Source of the DNA: an uncultured Solobacterium sp.
GTDB taxonomy: Bacteria > Bacillota_I > Bacilli_A > Erysipelotrichales > Erysipelotrichaceae
Length of the DNA: 64,000 nucleotides
Assembly: GCA_900552125.1 (NCBI GenBank)
Contig: URYK01000002.1
Coordinates: forward strand, 1 to 64,000
Direction: 5' to 3'
Shown: positions 26,680-36,103 of the stretch, piece by piece
Position numbering within the stretch: the stretch's first letter is position 1
Layout of the letters: each line of letters opens with the position of its first letter
Notes under the pieces: model-generated
Database searches by the model: none
What the model was told of the DNA's origin: nothing
What the model saw: only the letters and a program-made list of their open reading frames with translations
Program-made: the position numbers and the translations under genes

Positions 26680-28009
26680 ATCTTTCTTTATCTGGCGATC
26701 TTCTTTGATGAATAGCAGATACGTCTTTTTCTTTTTTCTCGTTTGCTCTGCTAATAAAACCCTTGATTCCTAAATTCTGATCATTGATGATCAGACCTTT
26801 TTCCTTCATGATATCTTCAAATTTATCAATTCTTTGCGACAAGCCAGCATGGAGCTTCTGAATCTGATTATCAAATAATTTTATATATTTTTGATTATCT
26901 TTTAATAGCTTAGCATAATCATCTGCTACATATCTTAATTCATCTATCTGTGACTGTCTGATGGATACCGTAAAACAGGAAGGCAGCCGTTCACTGCTGA
27001 TCATACCTCTGGAAAAACATTTGACATCATTTTCATTAAAATCCCAGTATCCTTCTGTGACATTCGTACACATGCTTCTACCGCTATCATAGATAGGGCA
27101 TACCTTTTCCCATAAAAGGTTCTCTACATTTCGAATGACGGCAAAATTTCCCATATGCCGATCTTCATTCAATATGATATAGTCAAGCATGAACATCTTT
27201 TCCACATATTCTCTGGCATTTGGCACTTCATGTTCTTCCAGTATTTCAATATAACGCTTCAGGTCTCTTTCGTCTCCGTGCAGGTCTTCACCATATAAGA
27301 TCTCATAAGCACTTATCATCTCTGTCTTATCATCTATGATGCATGGGCATGCACTCATCAGAGTATAATTTCTTTTATCTTCGATCGTTTTTAACGTATA
27401 TTCCACATGCGGAACATTTAATACTTTACATATATTAGATGCCAGCACTTCATTGACCTGTTCAAAGCCATATATGGTATTTGAACCCTTGAACATCCAG
27501 TTTTCACCATCGATCTTCACCCATGCCTTTTTCAGCTGTCCTGTCAATGAATTATTCGGAGTTCTAAATTTATCTGATTCCGTAGAATTGATCTTCAGTG
27601 ACTGATATGTCCCATCTCCATATACAGCATCAAAGAATTCTCTGCTGTCATAATCATTATGAAAATAATTGATATCTTCCCAGCAGACATTCTCATTCAA
27701 CGGTTTTAGCCAGTATTGATCTGATAATGAAAGACCGTAATCCATATTAAGAAGTTCATCTGTTCTTTTGATATTAAATCTTTCCAGAATCTTATTTTTT
27801 TCATCCCTATCATTTGGGATTGCTCTGCTGTTGTACCATTGATTCAGGACCTTCAAAAGGTCTTCTTCTTTTTTGTTAAGTGATTTCTGCAATATCAAAG
27901 GAGAAAATCCAATATTGTATCTTCTGCCGATAGAAAGAAATTCAGTTTCTTCTTCTTCCTTGGATACCTCCATTAACGGCATATTCTTATTCATCAGGAT
28001 ATATTCCAT
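26678..28009 (-). CDS. HipA-like kinase-fold protein
   Basis: The 443-residue protein has the HipA_C-type kinase signature: NEDRHMGNF with catalytic Asp283 and metal-binding Asn288, then IYDSG with Asp308 in the DFG position, and a possible ATP-lysine in AWVKIDGENWMFKGS (about 162-176). HipA proteins phosphorylate Ser/Thr on protein targets such as GltX; H. pylori CtkA is a secreted relative. No HipB-type antitoxin adjoins it. It lies within the T4SS gene block, between palindrome copy 3 and a terminator, with ggaggag before its ATG. A toxin, effector or regulator role is open. Confidence 0.75.
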   Translation of the reverse strand: MEYILMNKNMPLMEVSKEEEETEFLSIGRRYNIGFSPLILQKSLNKKEEDLLKVLNQWYNSRAIPNDRDEKNKILERFNIKRTDELLNMDYGLSLSDQYWLKPLNENVCWEDINYFHNDYDSREFFDAVYGDGTYQSLKINSTESDKFRTPNNSLTGQLKKAWVKIDGENWMFKGSNTIYGFEQVNEVLASNICKVLNVPHVEYTLKTIEDKRNYTLMSACPCIIDDKTEMISAYEILYGEDLHGDERDLKRYIEILEEHEVPNAREYVEKMFMLDYIILNEDRHMGNFAVIRNVENLLWEKVCPIYDSGRSMCTNVTEGYWDFNENDVKCFSRGMISSERLPSCFTVSIRQSQIDELRYVADDYAKLLKDNQKYIKLFDNQIQKLHAGLSQRIDKFEDIMKEKGLIINDQNLGIKGFISRANEKKEKDVSAIHQRRSPDKER

Positions 28010-28091
28010 AGTCTCCTCCTTTACTTATTCATATATGATTTTAAGAGATAAATCTTTATATAGCAAGGAAAATTTAAGACAGGGTTTTCTG

Positions 28092-28110
28092 ATGTGGCAA
28101 TATTGCACAT
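28092..28110. promoter_or_regulatory. ICE palindrome copy 3 (one base deleted)
   Basis: The sequence at 28092-28110 equals the ICE palindrome except for one missing C in the right arm. It touches the stop codon of the 28110-28919 gene and lies about 80 bases upstream of the HipA-like gene. Confidence 0.75.
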
Positions 28111-28919
28111 CATGCCATTCCTTCAAATGCAGGATTCTGTAACAGTGCATCTAGAAGATTTTTCTTGTTCATCAACCATATTGTCTTTAATATCTTTTGG
28201 TCTCTACATTGTCCTGCAATAGAAACCAGATGCCCCATGATATCTTTTTCCTGTTTTATCAGCCTGATATCCTCCTGCTTAAAGCCTAGAAGCCATAAGA
28301 TAGCTTCCAGTTCCGTATCAACGGACGTTTCTTCTTTTCTATTATCATTCATGCGATCGATCACCTTTACGCTGCCATTCATCGTATCTATGCAGTAGAA
28401 AAGACCTTTTTCTCTGCTGGTGCCAAGCATCCTATATTTCATGGAATCTATTTTTTCTACCTGGCAGAAAGCTAACGAACGATCGATATTATAGCAGGCA
28501 GCAATAAATCTATCTGCGCTTTCCATCTGCTGTCTTATCTCCTGTTTTTGATCTTCTACCAGTTCCTTAGGCAGTTCTTCTTTTGCAGGCTCCTGTGTCT
28601 GTGCATCCTGCTGCATTCCATCGATCAGGATCTTCTTCACCAAGTATCCTTCCTGTAGCTTCTCACAATACAGCTCTACCTTCAGGAAAGTTCCTTCAAA
28701 AGCTATATATTGTTCGAAGACAGAATGTTCAGCATCTTTCATTCGGAACATATGTTTTTCGAGAAGTTCCGTTTCTGTTATCTTTCTTCCTGCATACGCA
28801 TTGAAGCAGTATTGTCTGAGCAGTTCCAGCTTTTCAGAAAAATCGATATGCCCGGCAATTCTTTCATCTATGACATAACATTTGCAATATCCTTTATCCT
28901 GTATAAATAGATTAAACAT
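28110..28919 (-). CDS. hypothetical T4SS-operon protein, 269 residues
   Basis: Not recognised. The protein is probably soluble, with a Gln/Glu-rich central linker (about 103-130) between two folded parts. The start overlaps the VirB4 stop by 8 bases, and ggaagg precedes the ATG. Position suggests an accessory conjugation role. Confidence 0.65.
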   Translation of the reverse strand: MFNLFIQDKGYCKCYVIDERIAGHIDFSEKLELLRQYCFNAYAGRKITETELLEKHMFRMKDAEHSVFEQYIAFEGTFLKVELYCEKLQEGYLVKKILIDGMQQDAQTQEPAKEELPKELVEDQKQEIRQQMESADRFIAACYNIDRSLAFCQVEKIDSMKYRMLGTSREKGLFYCIDTMNGSVKVIDRMNDNRKEETSVDTELEAILWLLGFKQEDIRLIKQEKDIMGHLVSIAGQCRDQKILKTIWLMNKKNLLDALLQNPAFEGMA

Positions 28920-31344
28920 ATTTCTTGCCTTCCTTCTGTTGTTTTTCCTGTCTTATTTTTTTGATCTCATCCGGATCGGTATTCCATAGATCATACGTAT
29001 GTGTATTTTTCGGATATTCATCTTTGAATGGTACTATGGCTTTTCCATATCGGAACAGTCCATATCCTCTTGGTGCGTTCAGACATGTCTTCATCTGTTC
29101 ATTCGATAGACCTAATAGGGAACCAAGCTGTATCAGATCGGATTTGCTCTGATTCAGCATGATGATGGATTCTGCATTTCCAATTGTTGTTCTCGTCTTT
29201 GTTCGAAGCAGCAGTTCCTCCACGTTCTGTGTGATCCCTGTCGGGTATCCGTCAAATTTCCTGCTCCATTTATAGAATTCATAAAAGAAATTTTCAGAAT
29301 AATCATCCTTCAGCAGGAGATAGATTTCATCGATATAGATATAGGTTCTTCTACCGATTTTCTTATTGTGAAGGATCTTATCACGTAATGTTTCCAGAAT
29401 AATCTTATATCCTAAAGAACGCATGGAATCACCGATTTCTGATACATCATAGACCGTTAGACGATTGTCTGTTTTTACATTTGTCTTATTGGCGAAAATA
29501 TCATAAGAACCGTCCGTATAGGTGTATAAGGCATCTGCCATTGCCTGTGCTTCTGGATTATTTTCCTGCATCAGGATATTCCTAAAATCCTTCAGCGTTG
29601 GCATCTCTGCATTCTTGTCAGCAAATCTTCTTCCTTCATACTCCTGATACATTCTGGTTATGCCTTTATCTACGATTGATTTTTCTGTAGGGGTCAATGC
29701 TTTTTCTCCCATGATCTCTGTCATGATGGTCTGTGCAAAATCTACCTTGATCTTGACGAAACCGAATGTGTTGTCATAGTCGCCTTCAAACGGATTAAAG
29801 TATGTGCCGGAACGATTATCTATTTTGATTACCGTTCCATGATAAAAGCTATCTTCAGCTAAAAAGGCATATTCGCCCTGCGGATCGATTACGATGATAT
29901 CTGATTCCGGCTGAAAGCAAAGGACCTGTGATAATTCATGTTTGACCTTGAAGGATTTACCAGCCCCTGGTTTTGCCAGGATCCATGCAGCAGGATTCTG
30001 TAACTTGCTTCTGTTGCATAAGATAAGATTTCCTGTTGTCTGATTGACTCCGTAATAGAGCGGCTCATCCTTCTGCATCAGTTCGACGCTTGTAAAGGGA
30101 AGCACGATGGCACATACTTTTGTTGTCAATGTCCTTCCTTTGCCTTCAATAGGAAGCCCTAACGGAAGAATCGAATTGAATCCTTCTTCCTGTCTCATGA
30201 ATAAGGTTCCCATTTCACAGGATAGATTTCTCATTGCGACATTCACAGCTTTTTCTGCTTCTCTTAATTCATCCAATGTTTCTGTATTTATCATGATCAG
30301 CAGCTCTGTTTCAAATAAACGCTCGTTTCTTTTTTCTACATCATCCAATAACGCAGTTCCTTCCTCATAGGCATATCTAAGGTTCATCGGAAGCATCTGA
30401 GGATCATGACCTCTCATGAATGATTTTTCCTGACGGTTTGTGATCTCATTCTCCATGAGTGCAATTCGTTTCTTTATTTCATTGATATCTTTTCCTCTCT
30501 CATATACTCTCATATGAAAGGACGTAGTGATGTTATGCTCGATACGGGAAAGGGAATTGATCATGCTGTCGTTCATTTCCGTCGCCCATGTCTTCAGATA
30601 CATGACCTTTGCATAGCGGTCATCGATCTTAAAATAATCTTCGCTCGTCTTAAAATCAAGCAGATCCGGAGCGATGCAGTCCTTGGTGGTGTAACCTGGA
30701 AGCAATGCATCATAATCTATTTCAAAAGGCTTGGCAGGGTTCATGATGGTCCTGATCAGCTTTAGCCTTTCTCTCCCATCCAGCACCTCACAGTGGCTGC
30801 CTAGATCCATGAACTTATTTTCCATTTCATTATGGAGGATGGTCAGCGATTTTTTTGCATCATAGAAATTATCTTCCTTTACCGTGTAGGTGATATATTT
30901 TTCAGATATGATCTTATTCGTACCTTTTTCTAGACTTGAAATGATGCTCTGGTTCAGTTCTTCCCGAAGCTCATCGTAGCCGTCGCCTACATTATGTCTG
31001 ATGATCGAAGAAAGCAGTTCTTCTTCATCGATAGGATGATTGCATATCGTAAGCTGCATATCAACTTCATTTCCCAATGCATTGAGCAAACCCATGTATC
31101 GTCCAAATATGCTCTGCTGTTCTTCTTCCGGAGCAATGCTATAATTGATATCTTCAAACTTTTCTGTCTGCGAGTATAGATCGTTACCCAGCATTGCAAT
31201 GCCGGAACGCAGCATCTTATCATAGTAAATGGCATTCTGCGTAACTCTTTTTTTATTTACATTTTCCTTATTCGTCTTCTTCTTTGATGCCTTTATTGAT
31301 TTTTTTGTTTTTTCTTCTTTCTTTTCTGCTTTTTTTCTTATCAT
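28912..31344 (-). CDS. VirB4/TraE-family conjugation ATPase
   Basis: The 810-residue protein has Walker A AKPGAGKS (residues 457-464) and a Walker B stretch TYIYIDEIYLLL near 685-696, with the usual N-terminal VirB4 domain. VirB4 is the motor of the type IV secretion channel at the inner face of the membrane. The Lys-rich first 35 residues overlap the PrgI reading frame, so PrgI and VirB4 are translationally linked (77-base overlap). Length and motifs match VirB4 of Gram-positive ICEs. Confidence 0.93.
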   Translation of the reverse strand: MIRKKAEKKEEKTKKSIKASKKKTNKENVNKKRVTQNAIYYDKMLRSGIAMLGNDLYSQTEKFEDINYSIAPEEEQQSIFGRYMGLLNALGNEVDMQLTICNHPIDEEELLSSIIRHNVGDGYDELREELNQSIISSLEKGTNKIISEKYITYTVKEDNFYDAKKSLTILHNEMENKFMDLGSHCEVLDGRERLKLIRTIMNPAKPFEIDYDALLPGYTTKDCIAPDLLDFKTSEDYFKIDDRYAKVMYLKTWATEMNDSMINSLSRIEHNITTSFHMRVYERGKDINEIKKRIALMENEITNRQEKSFMRGHDPQMLPMNLRYAYEEGTALLDDVEKRNERLFETELLIMINTETLDELREAEKAVNVAMRNLSCEMGTLFMRQEEGFNSILPLGLPIEGKGRTLTTKVCAIVLPFTSVELMQKDEPLYYGVNQTTGNLILCNRSKLQNPAAWILAKPGAGKSFKVKHELSQVLCFQPESDIIVIDPQGEYAFLAEDSFYHGTVIKIDNRSGTYFNPFEGDYDNTFGFVKIKVDFAQTIMTEIMGEKALTPTEKSIVDKGITRMYQEYEGRRFADKNAEMPTLKDFRNILMQENNPEAQAMADALYTYTDGSYDIFANKTNVKTDNRLTVYDVSEIGDSMRSLGYKIILETLRDKILHNKKIGRRTYIYIDEIYLLLKDDYSENFFYEFYKWSRKFDGYPTGITQNVEELLLRTKTRTTIGNAESIIMLNQSKSDLIQLGSLLGLSNEQMKTCLNAPRGYGLFRYGKAIVPFKDEYPKNTHTYDLWNTDPDEIKKIRQEKQQKEGKKYV

Positions 31345-31675
31345 GCTTTCTCATCTCTCCTTTCTGTTGGAAGCTTTCGTTATCATATTCCAGCAGCTGC
31401 TGTTTTGTACGATATCTGAATTTGATCATCAGGTATTCATCAAAAGGAACTCCCTTAATGTCATACCAGCCACAGGCAAAACAGAATAAAGCTATTAAGG
31501 CACCGCCATATAGTCCTATATCCTGAGGCAGATGTAATAACACTATGGTCAGGAAGTAAAACAGCAGTGCGCTCAATATCCCGCATATCAGCCATTTCAG
31601 CTGTTTTGAAGTCATTCCCAAAAATACTTTTTCCTTATATTCATTGATATCTTTTGGCACTTTGACATACAGCAT
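31268..31675 (-). CDS. PrgI family conjugation membrane protein
   Basis: The 135-residue protein has the PrgI layout: short N-terminus (LYVKVPKDINEYKEKVF), two membrane helices (about 28-50 and 54-72), then YDIKGVPFDEYLMIKFRYR, and a very basic tail (KKSRKERRKNKK). PrgI-like proteins are the VirB3 counterpart and bind VirB4, whose gene follows. ATG at 31675 is chosen since ggaggtg lies 8 bases upstream. Palindrome copy 4 lies just ahead. Confidence 0.88.
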   Translation of the reverse strand: MLYVKVPKDINEYKEKVFLGMTSKQLKWLICGILSALLFYFLTIVLLHLPQDIGLYGGALIALFCFACGWYDIKGVPFDEYLMIKFRYRTKQQLLEYDNESFQQKGEMRKHDKKKSRKERRKNKKINKGIKEEDE

Positions 31676-31701
31676 AGGTCTCACCTCCGTTCATGAATGA
31701 A

Positions 31702-31725
31702 AAATGTGGCAATATTGCCACATTT
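31702..31725. promoter_or_regulatory. ICE palindrome copy 4 (perfect)
   Basis: ATGTGGCAATATTGCCACAT at 31704-31723, extended to 24 bp, lies between the stop of the 31724-32773 gene and the PrgI gene. On the minus strand a T5 run follows, as at copy 1. Confidence 0.85.
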
Positions 31726-32773
31726 ATTTTTCCAGCATTGGAGAAGATTTTTTCTTTCCTTTGCTCTTTGCATCTTGTTGAACATCCTTGGATTGAGAAT
31801 TGCTTTTATCTTCTTCCAGAAGTTTGTTTGGATCTCTGTTCTGCATCTTCTCTTTTCCTATTTCATATTGTTCCTGATATATCTGTGCCAGCTGCTTCGC
31901 ATTCAAGATCACTGGATCAGGTTCTACAAATTCTCCTCTGTCATCCTGCTGTGTTTCAAATCGAACCTTATATACTGGTTTTTCTATATCTGAATTGAGA
32001 TAGATATATCTGCGACCGTTCTTCTTCTCATTGCCATCTTTATCCTGGTCCTTTTTTACTAATGCTTTCAAAGAGGTCCAGTATGCCTGAATTTTATCGC
32101 GATCATATCCATGGCTATCCGTTCCAAATCGGAAATGACGAAATTCCTTGGAAGGGATCAATATATTTACCATCTTTAAAGGATTACCATCTTTATCTTC
32201 CTTTGAAGGATGATCAAAATGTTCTTTTATCTGTTTGCTGTTGAATTTTGCATATATCCTTCTCGAAGACGAACCAGCATCTTGCTTGGTTTCTTCCTGC
32301 TTTTCAGCAGGTTGTTCATCCTTAGTGGGAACCTCGGTATCTTTTTCTTTCGACTGATCTTTTTCAGAAATACCTGCTTCTTTCCCATATATTTTCACCT
32401 GTACGATTTCTTCTAATTTCTTTTGGCTTTTTTCAAGACCGTTCAGTTCTTTCTGTTTCTGTTCCAGCATCTTCTGCAATTTCTCTATTTCTGCCTTCTG
32501 AGAAGCAATAAGTGATTTCATGGTATCCTCATGATCATCAAATGACAGAATGCTGACCGATTCCACCCTGTTCCAGTCATGGACATACTCCTTGCCGGTT
32601 TCGATATCCGTTATCTTTGTAATATCTTCATACATCGAACTGCCATGATAAGAGAGATCTCTTCTTCCGGTCACTTCCGAAGTCCCGATATGGATATCCT
32701 GTATTTCGTTTCTTTTCATCTTATCGACTATGTTTCCTTCCGTCGTATAGAATACATATTTCTTATCTTCCAT
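31724..32773 (-). CDS. hypothetical coiled-coil protein of the T4SS operon
   Basis: Not recognised. The 349-residue protein has an N-terminal folded region, a coiled coil (about 88-125), an acidic Lys/Gln/Glu linker (130-165) and a C-terminal domain (RRIYAKFNSKQIKEHF ... NILIPSKEFRHFRFGTD) of unknown fold. No membrane segment is present. Start at 32773 fits gaggtgag upstream. It lies between the VirB6-like and PrgI genes. Confidence 0.65.
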   Translation of the reverse strand: MEDKKYVFYTTEGNIVDKMKRNEIQDIHIGTSEVTGRRDLSYHGSSMYEDITKITDIETGKEYVHDWNRVESVSILSFDDHEDTMKSLIASQKAEIEKLQKMLEQKQKELNGLEKSQKKLEEIVQVKIYGKEAGISEKDQSKEKDTEVPTKDEQPAEKQEETKQDAGSSSRRIYAKFNSKQIKEHFDHPSKEDKDGNPLKMVNILIPSKEFRHFRFGTDSHGYDRDKIQAYWTSLKALVKKDQDKDGNEKKNGRRYIYLNSDIEKPVYKVRFETQQDDRGEFVEPDPVILNAKQLAQIYQEQYEIGKEKMQNRDPNKLLEEDKSNSQSKDVQQDAKSKGKKKSSPMLEK

Positions 32774-32784
32774 TTTTCTCACCT

Positions 32785-33639
32785 CTAATTTACATCAAGC
32801 AATGCCTTGCTCCAGCCTCCGCTCTGGAAAGCCGCTATCATGATCAGGATGGAATATCCGACCAGTTCGAACATCTTACTAGTTATATCTGCCTGCGTCA
32901 GGTCTCCTGTAGATGAAAATGCTGCTGCTACCAGTTGCGTATAGATATAGCAGATTATGATGATGAATAATCCCTGTAGAGCCAGCGCAAACATTCTTTT
33001 GATAAATTTGATTCCTATGGTCTTGAATTCCGTGGAACAGAATGTTGCGAAAGCCAGTGGTGCAACAGCTGTAAAGATATATATCTCGATAAATCGCAAT
33101 GCACTGATCGCCTTTACCAATACAAGCGCTATGTTGTTTATGATCCATCCGATAAGTCCTAATAAAAACTGCTGAAGCAGCTGCCAGAAGTTATTTTCAT
33201 CCTTCAGTGCATTTACAACAGCAGAAGAGATATCTACATTGATATCCTGGATATCCATAGAATTTCCCATGGAATCGATGATATATGCCGATAGGTCAAA
33301 GCAGGCACCAATGATCGTCGTCATATTCTTACATAAGAAGATGGCAACAGTAGCTTTGAATACGACCACGAAAAGGGAATGGAAGGCATCCAATCCCTTG
33401 ATATCTGATCGATTGTATAAGGCAAGCATTTCCATTGCAAGGAATAAGAGACAGAAGGAGCTTGCAACTACAGCAACTCCCTGTCCCAATGGGGAATGTA
33501 TACCGACAGCATTCCATATGGTCGTATTGAATTCAGCTGGAGAGGCGGATGCAATTTCAACAACAGAAGATAATCCGGAAAAGAAATCAGCATAAAAGTT
33601 TCCTATCGCTTCCGCGATTCCTTCAATAATTTCATCCAT
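32785..33639 (-). CDS. VirB6/TrbL-like polytopic membrane protein
   Basis: The 284-residue protein has about six membrane helices (near 55-75, 88-108, 160-180, 185-200, 215-240, 258-278). A conserved-looking loop SALRFIEIYIFTAVAPLAFATF precedes the last pair. Size, topology and position between Maff2 and PrgI/VirB4 fit the VirB6/TrbL channel protein of Gram-positive T4SS. Confidence 0.8.
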   Translation of the reverse strand: MDEIIEGIAEAIGNFYADFFSGLSSVVEIASASPAEFNTTIWNAVGIHSPLGQGVAVVASSFCLLFLAMEMLALYNRSDIKGLDAFHSLFVVVFKATVAIFLCKNMTTIIGACFDLSAYIIDSMGNSMDIQDINVDISSAVVNALKDENNFWQLLQQFLLGLIGWIINNIALVLVKAISALRFIEIYIFTAVAPLAFATFCSTEFKTIGIKFIKRMFALALQGLFIIIICYIYTQLVAAAFSSTGDLTQADITSKMFELVGYSILIMIAAFQSGGWSKALLDVN

Positions 33640-33652
33640 GCTCTATCCCTCC

Positions 33653-33931
33653 CTAGTTGAAGGTAACATCAAGAGCTCCGAACATTACACCTACCGCACA
33701 TGCAATCGCTCCACCAAGCAACTGGAAAAGAGAATCTCTTATATCCTGTCCGCTGTGTTCTTTCAGAGCAGTGGAAAGCTTCATGGCTCCAAGTCCTGCC
33801 CAAACGGCTCCGAATATCAGGATAGCCTGCCCTAGCCAGTCCGTTGTCTTCGATAAAAAATTCTGTCCTTCATTTCCTGCTGCAACAGGGATGATGACTT
33901 TTGCAATTAATAGCTGATTTAAGTAATTCAT
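33653..33931 (-). CDS. Maff2 family mobile-element membrane protein
   Basis: The 92-residue protein has two membrane helices (about 34-52 and 68-87) and the Maff2-like text DWLGQAILIFGAVWAGLGAM. Maff2 genes commonly lie between virD4 and virB6-like genes in Tn1549-type elements, as here; the role is unknown, perhaps a VirB2-like subunit. ATG at 33931 is chosen since agagg lies 9 bases upstream; the longer frame starting near 34051 lies over the VirD4 gene. Confidence 0.8.
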   Translation of the reverse strand: MNYLNQLLIAKVIIPVAAGNEGQNFLSKTTDWLGQAILIFGAVWAGLGAMKLSTALKEHSGQDIRDSLFQLLGGAIACAVGVMFGALDVTFN

Positions 33932-33995
33932 ATTTTTTAACCTCTTCTTTCCTGTGCTTTGTTTAGCGTCTGAGCATAAAGACGATAATCGTGAT

Positions 33996-35738
33996 CTAAA
34001 AATTGTCATAAAAAGAATTATTTTCTTTTTCAGATTGTTTGACGACTTCAAGTTCTTCGGTAAACGTCATGTACATACCTCGGTTTGAAGGCAGGCGATT
34101 GGTACCGATCTCTCCTTTGAATTCTGGCTTTGTTCTGCTTGTCAGAACTGAAGCCTGTCTTCTTCTCAAGCCGATGAGAAATAATTCGATATCAAAGAAA
34201 TTATCTTTTGCCTTTTTCTTGTCATGAGCATCTGTTGTCAGCTCGACCCTCTTATGCTTCGTAACATCAAATTTCTTATCTCGGAAGATATGGTATCCAC
34301 GGATATGGACCAGACATTCATCCTTTCCTAGACGACCAATTTCATCCGGTGCCAGAAGCGGTCTCTGGATCAGCTGATTGGATTTCTGATATGACCAGTT
34401 GGAGCCGCGAGTTTCTGATACGCTAGTGTAATCTACCGTCTCATTCCCTATCAGCTTTGAGAGATATTCCATCGATTCGTATTCTTTCCCGCCTAGGAAG
34501 ATCGTGGTATCGCAGTTACCGAAAATCGTTTCCCAGCAGTCCTTATACGCGCTCTTCAATTGCGATATGTTCTGCAGGATGATGGTTGCAGATATTTCCC
34601 TTGATCTCATCGTTGCGATCTTGATCTCAAAATCCGGCTGCTTTCCACAGTTGGCAAATTCGTCATTGACAAATCTGGTATGGATAGGAAGCCGGTGATC
34701 TTTTCTTGCATCAGCACAGCGGTACAGCATCTCATAAAGCTGCTGGATCAGAATCGAGGACAGGAAGGAGAATGTCGTATCGCTGTCAGAAATGATGATG
34801 AATAATATGGTCTTCCTCAATTTGGAAGAAGGAAGACGTTCGTAGTCATCATTTGTCTTATCGTATTTCTTCATCCAGTCCTCTTTGGTTAGATCCAGTG
34901 TCATATCATCCGGATGTTTCTCATCCTTTACCTTCGGGGTTCCGATAAGGTCCAGTTCCAGCTCGTCTTCTCTTAACAGTTCCTGTAGTTCAGGAAGATT
35001 GAATATAGCCAGGCGGACACCTACGGAGATCAGGATAGACTTTGCTGTTTTTCCAGCAGCTTTTCTGTAAAGCTTGTACTGTTTGACCGCTAGGAAGGAA
35101 TAAGAATATTTATTTACAGAATTGCCATATCGTAGCTGACGGTTATTCATCTCCTCAAGTTCATCGAACATGATATCCAGTACGGATTGTGCGTTCTCAT
35201 CCTCTTCGCTAGCTTCAGCATGATCCAGAAGCTCCATGACATAATTGAAGTTTCTTTCTTCCTCGGTTCCGACCGCCATAATAAAAAAGATGACCGCAGT
35301 CATCCATGCTATTTCTGCTTTTTCGAAGAATTCATCTCCTCCTTTATTTGCAGTATCCTTATTTGTATTGGCAACCAGATTGTTGACGAATTTGAACACA
35401 TCATTAGGTTTCTGGAAGTAATGAAATGGATTGTAATGCATGCTCTTATCCATCTGGACAAGGTTCAATATCTTCCTGTCATATTTATCATCCTTATCGT
35501 AATTGATGAATGCATTGCCTGTTTCCTCACATACCGAACCCTTGGGGTCTACGACAATATAATTTCCGTACATCTGAAGGATATTTGGCTTTACGTGATT
35601 TCTGGTCTTTCCGGAACCGCTTCCTCCTATCACACAGATATTATTATTCAGGAAGGTCTTCCTCGTATTCATGCTGAGTTCGATTTCAGAGGACAATATC
35701 ATGTTCGAATCAAGACCATTCTCTTCTACATTTTTCAT
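33996..35738 (-). CDS. VirD4/TraG coupling protein, ATPase part
   Basis: The 580-residue cytoplasmic part of a type IV coupling protein has Walker A GGSGSGKT (residues 38-45), followed by YIVVDPKGSV, and the later motif HTRFVNDEFANCG as Walker B region. It brings the relaxosome to the VirB4-driven channel. Unlike most family members it lacks its N-terminal membrane domain, which is encoded by the upstream gene 35750-36103. gagaggt precedes ATG 35738; an earlier ATG at 35753 overlaps the upstream stop as ATGA. Confidence 0.92.
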   Translation of the reverse strand: MKNVEENGLDSNMILSSEIELSMNTRKTFLNNNICVIGGSGSGKTRNHVKPNILQMYGNYIVVDPKGSVCEETGNAFINYDKDDKYDRKILNLVQMDKSMHYNPFHYFQKPNDVFKFVNNLVANTNKDTANKGGDEFFEKAEIAWMTAVIFFIMAVGTEEERNFNYVMELLDHAEASEEDENAQSVLDIMFDELEEMNNRQLRYGNSVNKYSYSFLAVKQYKLYRKAAGKTAKSILISVGVRLAIFNLPELQELLREDELELDLIGTPKVKDEKHPDDMTLDLTKEDWMKKYDKTNDDYERLPSSKLRKTILFIIISDSDTTFSFLSSILIQQLYEMLYRCADARKDHRLPIHTRFVNDEFANCGKQPDFEIKIATMRSREISATIILQNISQLKSAYKDCWETIFGNCDTTIFLGGKEYESMEYLSKLIGNETVDYTSVSETRGSNWSYQKSNQLIQRPLLAPDEIGRLGKDECLVHIRGYHIFRDKKFDVTKHKRVELTTDAHDKKKAKDNFFDIELFLIGLRRRQASVLTSRTKPEFKGEIGTNRLPSNRGMYMTFTEELEVVKQSEKENNSFYDNF

Positions 35739-35749
35739 ATTCGTACCTC

Positions 35750-36103
35750 TCATTTGTCCCTTAAGTGTTCTATTTCTTCAAATCTTCCATACCTTGCTGA
35801 ACCATGTTCTTCCTTCTGTCTGAAGTTCTTTCTATTGCTCTTCTGATACTCGCTATATATGAAGGCAATTGCTGGAAGCAATGCCATACCTATGATTGCT
35901 CCCATATTAAGGTCTGGAAAAGGATCACTGAAAAGATTTATATGATCGAGCCCATAGGTCATAAAATCAAATATATTGTTGGTCTTTACTGAAGCAAGAT
36001 AGAAGGAATTACCGATACGATTACCGAGCCAGATCATGAACAGATAAAAGATGATGGTAAAAGCCGATAGTTTTCCTTTCACATTATTAGTTCTCAAGAT
36101 CAT
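35750..36103 (-). CDS. detached N-terminal membrane domain of the VirD4 coupling protein
   Basis: The 117-residue protein has two membrane helices (about 14-36 and 66-84) and ends with EHGSARYGRFEEIEHLRDK. In one-piece coupling proteins of this group a GSARWG-type segment directly precedes the ATPase region, so this gene encodes the membrane half. It stops within ATGA, giving a 4-base overlap with the first possible ATPase-half start. Confidence 0.8.
   Translation of the reverse strand: MILRTNNVKGKLSAFTIIFYLFMIWLGNRIGNSFYLASVKTNNIFDFMTYGLDHINLFSDPFPDLNMGAIIGMALLPAIAFIYSEYQKSNRKNFRQKEEHGSARYGRFEEIEHLRDK

Noticed and set aside
32879..33595. Long opposite-strand readings across the T4SS genes
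   Set aside because: They are shadows of well-supported membrane-protein genes and lack ribosome-binding sites.
33932..34051. A longer start for the Maff2 gene
   Set aside because: The extra 40 codons lie over the coupling-protein gene, and the ATG at 33931 has a good ribosome-binding site.
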